Source: Bacteroidetes bacterium UBA1947 (GTDB lineage Bacteria > Bacteroidota > Bacteroidia > Chitinophagales > Chitinophagaceae). From it: a stretch of 64,000 nt of DNA. How positions within the stretch are numbered: the stretch's first letter is position 1; every line of letters starts with the position of its first letter. This document shows, piece by piece, positions 34,759 to 41,113 of the stretch. The stretch is from the NCBI GenBank assembly GCA_002336915.1, contig DDET01000023.1:33075-97074 (forward strand), given 5' to 3'. Under the pieces are notes generated by a model that did no database searches, was not told the DNA's origin, and worked only from the letters and a program-made list of their open reading frames with translations. The position numbers were made by a program, and so were the translations under genes.

Positions 34759-34925
34759 TACTATTTTTCAAAGAACTACATTCAGCTTAACGAGATGCTC
34801 AACAGTTTATCGCCCACCTTAGCTGCGCCCAAACCGCAGCCCCTACTATGGCGGAGAAAGCGGTTAGGAATTATGCAAGATACGAAATGGAGGGAGGGGG
34901 TGCCAAATGAAGATATCCACATTTT
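34759..34925 (-). repeat. Left copy of inverted element flanking the orphan-gene island
   Basis: About 167 bp, oriented on the minus strand. It starts 5 bp past the stop of the orphan gene at 34931 and ends with the block TAGTTCTTTGAAAA (34765-34778 inverted). Exact 17-nt (34909-34925) and 18-nt (34873-34890) blocks are shared with the right copy at 36076-36128. It contains an ORF on + (34848-34910, MAEKAVRNYARYEMEGGGAK) and one on - starting MWISSFGT; neither has support beyond conservation between the copies. Confidence 0.8.
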
Positions 34926-34930
34926 GAGCA

Positions 34931-35518
34931 TCATTCCCGGTTTTCACAATATTCAATTAACTTCTTATCAAAATCAGTAAATATTTCTTTGCGCTTGACA
35001 TTCTGATATAGCTCTAAACAAGATGCATAATTGCCTCTTTTAAACTCTTGCCTGGCTCTTTCTACCTCCATCAGTGCGAACCTGTCAGCCTGGGCCGCCT
35101 GCCCTAAGGATTGGACTTCATTTTCAAGTTTTTGTTCCGCCTGCGCAGCATGTATAAGAGAAGTGCAATCGCCATTAAAGAAATCATCAATTAGAAAATT
35201 GAAATCGTGCAGCAGGTGATGAAAGGCAAGTAATTTGTCGTCCGACTGAAAATCAGGAAATTGTTTTTGACTGGCAAATCCGAGAAGATCAATGTAAAAC
35301 TCATGACTCACTTTAAGATCGCAATACGAGTATGCAACTAGTCCGATTGAATACCTGTAGCCGATGTTCAAGCCTTTCTTGCCATTCTTATATGTAGCGA
35401 TAGTAAAACCACCTCCCGAGCCTTTGCCATTTTCATATCCCGAAAATTGGAAGTCATAGCTATCGAAAAATGGCCTAAGTATTGTCAGGCCATCAACAAG
35501 TTCTTTTACAGGTAACAT
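34931..35518 (-). CDS. Orphan protein of unknown function inside inverted-repeat island
   Basis: A 195-residue cytoplasmic protein with no family I recognise. The N-terminal half is beta-rich and Gly-rich (GYENGKGSGGGFTIATYKNGKKGLNIGYRYSIG). The C-terminal half is helical with a short TPR-like hairpin: ARQEFKRGNYASCLELYQNVKRKEIFTDFDKKLIEYCENRE. Codon use is more AT-rich than in the neighbours. It is divergent from the small ORF at 35900, and its stop lies 5 bp from the left inverted element. The layout suggests a passenger gene of a repeat-bounded unit. Confidence 0.65.
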   Translation of the reverse strand: MLPVKELVDGLTILRPFFDSYDFQFSGYENGKGSGGGFTIATYKNGKKGLNIGYRYSIGLVAYSYCDLKVSHEFYIDLLGFASQKQFPDFQSDDKLLAFHHLLHDFNFLIDDFFNGDCTSLIHAAQAEQKLENEVQSLGQAAQADRFALMEVERARQEFKRGNYASCLELYQNVKRKEIFTDFDKKLIEYCENRE

Positions 35519-35899
35519 TTAAGGCAATATTTATATCGACAGTAAGATAGCGTTTTGCAATAATTTTCGGAGATTAAAAAACCGAAGCAACGTAGACAAC
35601 GTTTACGCCTAGCGTTAGAAATGTTCGTCCTTAGCGGACGAGCTGGTCTATTCGTTACGGAAGAAAACTCCCGTTCAGTTCACTATCGGACCGTTAAAAC
35701 ACCTGTACAAATACAAATCAGAAGCCTTATGTTTGTTAAACAAAAAATGAAATATGTATATTTCCAAACTTGCCATTAACCGAACATTAAAGAGCTACAA
35801 AACATTTTAAAATTTAGAAATTATATAACGCATGACTACTTTAGATTCAACTTGGAACTTTTCAATTCTGATTCAGGCAAAAAGAGAATTATTAAGAAT
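35519..35899. other. Gene-free AT-rich spacer inside the island
   Basis: 381 bp between two divergent ORFs. It contains a small hairpin TCGTCC/GGACGA (about 35626-35641) and becomes very AT-rich toward 35900. No conserved promoter element or ORF of coding character was found. Confidence 0.5.
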
Positions 35900-36076
35900 A
35901 TGATTGATTTTAAAACTCAAGCCAAGCTAATTGATTCGAAGTTGTTACAATATTCAAAGATATATTTTCATAAGGCAGGCATAACCGATGAGATGATTGA
36001 GAAGCACGTTATTGAACTTAAACAAGAATATGAGCAAAAACATATTGATGATTCCTATAAAACTATATTGAAATAA
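35900..36076 (+). CDS. Putative small protein (58 aa) inside inverted-repeat island
   Basis: ATG 35900 to the TAA at 36074-36076; an upstream TTG at 35852 would give 74 residues. The product is hydrophilic, Lys/Glu-rich and predicted helical (MIDFKTQAKLIDSKLLQYSK, then EMIEKHVIELKQEYEQKH). Base composition is markedly AT-rich. Its stop codon overlaps the first base of the right inverted element. No homology recognised; it may be a real small gene, an antitoxin-like partner or a decayed fragment. Confidence 0.4.
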   Translation: MIDFKTQAKLIDSKLLQYSKIYFHKAGITDEMIEKHVIELKQEYEQKHIDDSYKTILK

Positions 36077-36179
36077 AAATGTGGATATCTTCTTTTGGAA
36101 CAGCCCTCTCCCATTTCGTATCTTGCATAGAGCCCTAAAATTTAGGTTTGGCGGGCTTATTAGTTCTTTGAAAACAGTA
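36076..36179 (+). repeat. Right copy of inverted element flanking the orphan-gene island
   Basis: About 104 bp on the + strand: 17-nt block 36076-36092, 18-nt block 36111-36128 and TAGTTCTTTGAAAA at 36161-36174, in the same order as the left copy read on the minus strand. Relative to the left copy it lacks roughly 60 bp in its middle. A 19-codon frame starting MWISSFGT occupies 36079-36138. Confidence 0.8.
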
Positions 36180-36182
36180 CCC

Positions 36183-36332
36183 GGTTATTTCCTAACAGGA
36201 AACCATTGGGTAAAAAAGGGAAATAACGAGAAATAACCATTTTAACGCATGTGGCAATACCAGCAATCCTTTCAGCGGAAATTGCACAAGAAAAAGGGAA
36301 ATAACTCTTTCTCACCGTAAACAGGAAATAAC
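36183..36332. repeat. Short-repeat array E (GGGAAATAAC units)
   Basis: GGTTATTTCC (inverted) at 36183; GGGAAATAAC at 36218, directly followed by GAGAAATAAC at 36228; GGGAAATAAC at 36296; AGGAAATAAC at 36323. The region between 36077 and 36432 contains no gene. Confidence 0.65.
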
Positions 36333-36356
36333 TATAAAATATCATACATCCTCTTC

Positions 36357-36364
36357 TAAATTTG
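36357..36364 (+). promoter_or_regulatory. Predicted -7 element upstream of the MBL-parA-parB cluster
   Basis: TAAATTTG fits TAnnTTTG. The predicted transcript would include the palindromic repeat at 36381-36417 in its 5' UTR before the ATG at 36433. Confidence 0.5.
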
Positions 36365-36380
36365 CACATTATCATATTTT

Positions 36381-36417
36381 CACCCGTCCGAACGGCCATT
36401 CAGCCGGGCGGGCATTA
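36381..36417. repeat. Palindrome-like 37-bp repeat, left copy
   Basis: CACCCGTCCG arm and CGGGCGGG arm form an 8-bp hairpin with one G-U pair. It is the inverted copy of 39025-39061 (35 of 37 identical). REP-like. Confidence 0.8.
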
Positions 36418-36432
36418 TCACATTCGAAGATC

Positions 36433-37113
36433 ATGAAATTCACTTTTTACGGCCATTCATGTTTTGCAGTTGAGGTATCGGGCAAGAAATTGCTCTTCGA
36501 TCCCTTCATAACGGGCAATCCCCTGGCTAAGGACATTATTGACATCAAGACCATAGAGGCCGATTATATACTGGTGAGCCATGGCCATGGCGACCATACC
36601 GGCGACTTGGTAGCCATAGCCAAAAACACGGGCGCTACCGTAATATGCGCCTACGAGATAGTGAACTGGCTGAATGCGCAGGGAGTGGATAAGACCCACC
36701 CTATGAACTTCGGGCCCTTCAACTTTGAGTTTGGCGAGGTACGCTTCACACCCGCATGGCACAGCAGTGTAATGCCGGACGGAACTTACGGGGGCAATCC
36801 AGGTGGCTTTATGATACAAAGCCCCGAGGGCAACTTCTACTACACAGGCGATACCTGCCTGATGCTGGATATGCAGCTAATACCACGCTACGGCAAGCTG
36901 GACTTTGCCATCATGCCCATAGGCGGCAACTTCACCATGAACGTAGCCGATGCTGTTATGGCTGCGGACTTCGTGCAGGCTACCAGGGTGATAGGGGTGC
37001 ATTATGACACCTTCGGCTATATAGTGATAGACCATGAGAATGCTAAAAAGGCTTTCAAAGGCGCGGGCGTGGAGCTATTGCTGCCGGCGATAGGGGAAAC
37101 GGTGGAGATGTAG
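36433..37113 (+). CDS. Metallo-beta-lactamase-fold hydrolase, UPF0173 (YtkL-like)
   Basis: A 226-residue MBL-fold hydrolase. Metal ligands are in SHGHGDH (H50, H52, D54, H55), PAWHSS, YTGDTCL and GVHYDTFGY. The compact size and FTFYGHSCFAVEV start identify the UPF0173 group, whose natural substrate is unknown. It begins right after a palindromic repeat and is followed 179 bp later by parA on the same strand. Confidence 0.88.
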   Translation: MKFTFYGHSCFAVEVSGKKLLFDPFITGNPLAKDIIDIKTIEADYILVSHGHGDHTGDLVAIAKNTGATVICAYEIVNWLNAQGVDKTHPMNFGPFNFEFGEVRFTPAWHSSVMPDGTYGGNPGGFMIQSPEGNFYYTGDTCLMLDMQLIPRYGKLDFAIMPIGGNFTMNVADAVMAADFVQATRVIGVHYDTFGYIVIDHENAKKAFKGAGVELLLPAIGETVEM

Positions 37114-37115
37114 AT

Positions 37116-37143
37116 AACAGTGAACAGGTAACAGTGAACAGTG
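37116..37143. repeat. Heptameric AACAGTG repeat
   Basis: Four heptads: AACAGTG, AACAGGT, AACAGTG, AACAGTG, immediately after the stop codon of the MBL hydrolase. Same period as the AAGTCAA tracts at 1498 and 9050 but a different unit. Confidence 0.65.
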
Positions 37144-37268
37144 GCATATTGCTGAAAATGTGGGTAAATGGAATTATGTGGATAGGACTTAAATGAGTAA
37201 ATTACAGCCTGATAAGCCCCTCCGGGGTTCATTCGGTATTTAATTTAATTTATTGTAAAATTTGAGAT

Positions 37269-37282
37269 TCCGCCGTGGCGGA
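37269..37282 (+). promoter_or_regulatory. Palindrome just upstream of parA start
   Basis: Perfect inverted repeat TCCGCC-GT-GGCGGA ending 10 bp before the parA ATG at 37293. It could be an operator or an mRNA hairpin affecting initiation; function is inferred only from position. Confidence 0.4.
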
Positions 37283-37292
37283 TATGGTGTAT

Positions 37293-38117
37293 ATGGGTAA
37301 AGTAATAGCAATTGCGAACCAAAAGGGCGGTGTGGGTAAGACCACTACTGCTATAAACCTGGCTGCCAGCCTGGCGGTGCTGGAATATAAGACCCTGCTG
37401 GTGGATGCCGATCCGCAGGCCAATAGCACTACAGGCAACGGCTTCGACCTGAAGAATGTGCAGCTAAGCCTGTACGACTGCATGGTGAATGATATACCTG
37501 CCAGCCAGGTGATCATGGAGACGGAAACGCCCAACCTGTTCCTGCTGCCCAGCCACCTGGACCTTGTGGGTGCCGAGATAGAGCTGATACACCACCCCAA
37601 CAGGGAGCATGTAATGCGCAAGGCGCTTGAAGAGCAGCGCAAGCAGTATGATTTCATCATCATAGATTGCTCGCCATCGCTGGGCCTCATCACCATCAAC
37701 GGCCTTACCGCCGCCGACAGCGTGATCATACCCGTACAGTGCGAGTACTTCGCGCTGGAAGGCCTTGGCAAACTGCTGAACACGATAAAAATAGTACAGA
37801 CAAGAATAAACACCGAGCTGCAGATAGAAGGCATACTGATGACCATGTATGACGGACGTCTGCGCCTGAGCAACCAGGTGGTGGAAGAAATTAAGAACCA
37901 CTTTGGCGACCTAGTGTTCAATACCATAGTGCACCGCAATACGCGCCTGGGAGAGGCGCCAAGCTTTGGCAAACCCGCTATACTGTATGATGCAGAAAGC
38001 ACAGGCGCTACCAACTACCTGAACCTGGCCAAAGAAGTGTTGCAGAAAAATAACATGACCAAGATAAAAACAGAGGACAAGATATTTGAACCAGGACAAC
38101 ATGTCGCAGACCAATAA
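37293..38117 (+). CDS. parA: Chromosome-partitioning ATPase ParA (Soj)
   Basis: ParA/Soj ATPase of 274 residues that positions ParB-parS complexes on the nucleoid. The deviant Walker A KGGVGKTTT is at residues 11-19 with the signature Lys11, and Walker A' DADPQANST and IDCSPSLG are present. Start at ATG 37293 (MGKVIAIANQKGG), not GTG 37275. Short form without N-terminal HTH, as in chromosomal ParAs. It overlaps parB by 17 bp. Confidence 0.95.
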   Translation: MGKVIAIANQKGGVGKTTTAINLAASLAVLEYKTLLVDADPQANSTTGNGFDLKNVQLSLYDCMVNDIPASQVIMETETPNLFLLPSHLDLVGAEIELIHHPNREHVMRKALEEQRKQYDFIIIDCSPSLGLITINGLTAADSVIIPVQCEYFALEGLGKLLNTIKIVQTRINTELQIEGILMTMYDGRLRLSNQVVEEIKNHFGDLVFNTIVHRNTRLGEAPSFGKPAILYDAESTGATNYLNLAKEVLQKNNMTKIKTEDKIFEPGQHVADQ

Positions 38118-39027
38118 CAATAAGAAACAGGCATTGGGTAAAGGCATTCGTGCCCTGCTGAATACGATAGACGAAGAACTGAAAGTTCCCGGTGAAGGGG
38201 GCGGCGTGCCCGCAGTACAGGGACCAAACGCGGGCACTGTTACCCGCATACCACTGGAGCAAATAGTAGTGAACCCCAAGCAGCCCCGCCGCGACTTTGA
38301 CGAGCAGGCGCTGAAGGAACTAAGCGAAAGCATAAAGCAGCACGACATCATACAACCGGTAACGGTAGTAAAGGCGAACAACAATACCTTCCAGCTGATA
38401 AGTGGTGAGCGCCGCTGGCGCGCATCGAAGATGGCGGGGTTGAAGGACATACCTGCCTATGTGCGCACGGCCGATGACCAGCAGATGCTGGAAATGGCCC
38501 TGCTGGAAAACCTGCAGCGCGAGGACCTGAACGCTATGGAAATATCCTTCAGCTACAAGCGCCTGATGGACGAGTGCGATATGACGCAGGAACAAGTGTC
38601 GGAGCGCATGAACAAGGAGCGCAGCACGGTAGCCAACTATTTACGTTTACTTAAATTGCCGCCGGACATTCAAAAAGCTGTGCGCGATGGCAAGCTGAGC
38701 ATGGGCCACGCCCGCGCTATACTGGGCCTGGAGCAGGTGGACGAGCAACTGTATGTATACCGCGAAACCATTACCAAGGGCCTCTCCGTAAGGCAGGTGG
38801 AGCAACTGGTGAAGAACATGCAGGGCCAGCACAAACCCAATACACAAAAAGCTGCACAGGGCGAGCTGAAACTGCCACCCGCATACAAACGCATAGAAGA
38901 TAACATGGCCTCGCACTTCAGCACCCGCGTGAAGCTGGACCGCAAGAAGAACGGCAAGGGCACCATTACCATAGAGTTCTACAATGATGAAGACCTGGAA
39001 AGGATAATGGATAAGATGACCATTTAA
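38101..39027 (+). CDS. parB: Chromosome-partitioning protein ParB (Spo0J)
   Basis: ParB CTPase/DNA-binding protein of 308 residues. KQALGKGIRALL opens the family. The N-terminal CTP-binding domain carries NPKQPRRDFD and GERRWRASK, followed by ENLQREDLN and the HTH MTQEQVSERMNKERSTVANYLRLLKLP. A dimerisation domain with ITIEFYNDEDLERIM ends the protein. Start ATG 38101 overlaps parA by 17 bp (coupled). The stop codon is the first part of the right palindromic repeat. No convincing parS site was found in the window. Confidence 0.95.
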   Translation: MSQTNNNKKQALGKGIRALLNTIDEELKVPGEGGGVPAVQGPNAGTVTRIPLEQIVVNPKQPRRDFDEQALKELSESIKQHDIIQPVTVVKANNNTFQLISGERRWRASKMAGLKDIPAYVRTADDQQMLEMALLENLQREDLNAMEISFSYKRLMDECDMTQEQVSERMNKERSTVANYLRLLKLPPDIQKAVRDGKLSMGHARAILGLEQVDEQLYVYRETITKGLSVRQVEQLVKNMQGQHKPNTQKAAQGELKLPPAYKRIEDNMASHFSTRVKLDRKKNGKGTITIEFYNDEDLERIMDKMTI

Positions 39028-39061
39028 TGCCCGCCCGGCTGAAGGACCGTTCGGACGGGTG
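39025..39061. repeat. Palindrome-like 37-bp repeat, right copy (inverted)
   Basis: Starts at the parB stop codon. Inverted copy of 36381-36417 with two mismatches. No T tract, so not a standard terminator. Confidence 0.8.
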
Positions 39062-39119
39062 CAAATGATTGCGATGAGGCGACAGCTTTATACTTTCTAC
39101 TCAAGACTTTATACTAGCA

Positions 39120-39593
39120 ATGGAACAGTGGGAAAAGGATGCGAAGGAACACCAGAAGGCTTATAAGTACATGCTGGAACGCGGGGATAAGAACAAAATG
39201 CTTAAAGCCCTGCCGGACCTGCATGAAGAAGCCTTTAGCAAGATAGACTGCCTGCAATGTGCCAACTGTTGCAAGAACTACTCCCCCCGCTTTAAGAACC
39301 CCGACATAAAACGCATAGCCAAGGTGCTGCGTATGAAAGAGGGTGAGCTGGTGGACAAATACCTCAGGCTGGACAATGAAGGCGACTACGTAACGAAGCA
39401 ATCGCCCTGCCCCTTCCTGGCTGAGGACAATACCTGCAATATATACGAAGACCGTCCCAGTGACTGCCGCCGCTATCCCTATACTGACGAGGATGTACTG
39501 CTGAAAAGGGTCGCCCTGACACTGAAGAATGCCACAGTATGCCCTGCCACCCACGCTGTGCTTGAGCGACTGCTGGAGATGGAAGGGAAGTAG
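39120..39593 (+). CDS. YkgJ-type cysteine-cluster protein
   Basis: A 157-residue protein of the YkgJ/UPF0153 family. Eight Cys are arranged as DCLQCANCCKNYSPRF and CPFLAEDNTCNIYEDRPSDCRRYPY, then CPATHAVLE. The family probably binds a metal or Fe-S cluster; function unknown. Isolated on + after parB; a palindrome follows its stop. Confidence 0.85.
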   Translation: MEQWEKDAKEHQKAYKYMLERGDKNKMLKALPDLHEEAFSKIDCLQCANCCKNYSPRFKNPDIKRIAKVLRMKEGELVDKYLRLDNEGDYVTKQSPCPFLAEDNTCNIYEDRPSDCRRYPYTDEDVLLKRVALTLKNATVCPATHAVLERLLEMEGK

Positions 39594-39609
39594 AGAGACC
39601 TCTCCCCGA

Positions 39610-39628
39610 CCCTCTCCGAGGGAGAGGG
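39610..39628. terminator. REP-like hairpin between convergent genes
   Basis: CCCTCTCC-GAG-GGAGAGGG, 8-bp stem, in a 44-bp gap between two convergent stops. No T tract; could be a terminator-like or repetitive palindrome. Confidence 0.45.
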
Positions 39629-39637
39629 GGCGTGATC

Positions 39638-39931
39638 CTAAATTTCAATGTTATTTACCTTCAGGAAATACTCAATAGCGCAGTGGTTCAGCTTGTCCAT
39701 ACCCGATAAAGAATCGGAGCAAACGAGCACGGTTACGTTGTGCTGGTATGGTGCTATTGCGGTCGTAAAATTCTTGTTGTTGTCGGTCATCTCTTTCAGC
39801 ATCCGGGTAAAGTCCGTTTGCTCCGCGGGCAGAATGAGAAAATCGTTAACGGGAGCATTAAAGGGTTGCATTACCTGGCCTTTGTATGCAGCGAGCTTGC
39901 CGGTGATGCGCTGTGCTTCTTGTAAATTCAT
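39638..39931 (-). CDS. Small uncharacterised cytoplasmic protein
   Basis: A 97-residue protein, start ATG 39931 (MNLQEAQRITGKLAAYKGQ). NAPVNDFLILPAEQTDFTRMLKEMTDNNKNFTTAIAPYQHNVTVLVCSDSLSG has mixed alpha/beta character. No family recognised. Convergent with the YkgJ gene. Confidence 0.5.
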   Translation of the reverse strand: MNLQEAQRITGKLAAYKGQVMQPFNAPVNDFLILPAEQTDFTRMLKEMTDNNKNFTTAIAPYQHNVTVLVCSDSLSGMDKLNHCAIEYFLKVNNIEI

Positions 39932-40074
39932 GGTATTGTGTTGCTGACGTAAAGATTCAACAGAATACCGGTTCGATGAAATATTTCGCATGGCTTAACA
40001 ATACGTTTATATCGTATTAGCTAAGCATTAGTAAAACCCTGCCACCGAGGCTTTAATGCAGTAAAAAGTTAGTT

Positions 40075-41058
40075 TTAATAGATATATACTCCCGCGGGAT
40101 TGTAGTACCTGCGCATAGAATCCATAATGCGCGCAGTGTCCGAGGCAGGCGCTACTACAGGCATTACCACATCGAAACTGGTGGAATCTTCCGCTATCAC
40201 CTCGGCAACGTGGCCGTAGCTCACCATTAGCCTGGCTTTCTTCTCGGCCTTCTTGCGGTTAGGGAAGTTGTCTATGATCACCTTGAAGTGCAGCATATTG
40301 CCCTGCACAACAATAGTGCCGGTGGAATCAGTAGAGGTTGAATCTATCTTCGCAGTAGTATCTGCTGTCGGTATAGGGGCCATGGTGTCTTTGGCAAGGG
40401 GTACCATAGTTTGTTCCGTAGTACTGTTTGTATTGCTGTTGCGGTTCCTCATGTACCGCAGGGTATATATGCCACCCACAGCGATTATCAGCAGTAAAAA
40501 AGCTGCCAGGCCTATCCTGCCCCAGTTGAGCTGGCTAAGGAAGCCCGGTGCCGGTTTGGGGCCATTATTGTACTGCGGTGCAGCACTATATTCCTTTTCC
40601 TTTTCGCGCTGGCGCGGCGTGTTATGAGCCGAAGTAGCTGGTATGGCCTGCTCCTCCTCTATCCTGCGCGATGAACGCAGTGCAGGTATGGGCGGCGGTG
40701 CGTACTGCAGGTGCGGGTCGGTAATGAATCGCAGCTTGCCATCAGCCTCGGTGAACTTGCCGATAGCGGGTATCACCACGTCTTTACCTGCGGCCAAGTC
40801 GAGCTTAGCTTGTGTGCTGTACTCACGCAGCTCGTTGGATGCTTTGGAGATACTGATGAGCTCGTTGGTAGCAATGAAATTGGCCAGGTTGTCATCAATA
40901 GACCCGGATGCTGTAAGGAACACCTCGAAGGTGCCCGCCTGCAATGTTTCGCCGTTGAAGGTGGCAGGTTTCTTTTTGAGCTCAAGATTGCCCAGGCCGT
41001 GTATATAACATGCCTGGTTCTTCAGTAAAAAAAGCCCTATGTATTTTGCTACATCCAT
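40075..41058 (-). CDS. Membrane protein with HU-like and SPOR domains
   Basis: A 327-residue protein with unusual architecture. Residues 1-120 hold two HU/CCDC81-like modules: VAKYIGLFLLKNQACYIHGLGNLELKKKPA and GKDVVIPAIGKFTEADGKLRFITD. A Pro-rich linker follows, then one transmembrane helix (181-200) and a periplasmic SPOR-type domain (about 255-327; HFKVIIDNFPNRKKAEKKARLMVSYGHVAEVI). SPOR domains bind denuded septal peptidoglycan. The N-half would be cytoplasmic and might touch DNA. It is the last gene of the envelope operon, 55 bp after the beta-barrel gene. Confidence 0.75.
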   Translation of the reverse strand: MDVAKYIGLFLLKNQACYIHGLGNLELKKKPATFNGETLQAGTFEVFLTASGSIDDNLANFIATNELISISKASNELREYSTQAKLDLAAGKDVVIPAIGKFTEADGKLRFITDPHLQYAPPPIPALRSSRRIEEEQAIPATSAHNTPRQREKEKEYSAAPQYNNGPKPAPGFLSQLNWGRIGLAAFLLLIIAVGGIYTLRYMRNRNSNTNSTTEQTMVPLAKDTMAPIPTADTTAKIDSTSTDSTGTIVVQGNMLHFKVIIDNFPNRKKAEKKARLMVSYGHVAEVIAEDSTSFDVVMPVVAPASDTARIMDSMRRYYNPAGVYIY

Positions 41059-41113
41059 TGGTTAAATCCCGGTGTAAGATAACAATTTAAAGTTTTCAAA
41101 AAGGAGGCCTGAG

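Noticed and set aside
34110..36432. A CRISPR array or classical integron in the repeat-rich region
   Set aside because: Units are 8-11 bp, degenerate and without regular spacers; no cas, integrase or clear attC pair with conserved cores is present.
37250..38450. Long antisense frames over parA and parB
   Set aside because: Frame shadows of highly biased coding sequence; parA and parB are unambiguous.
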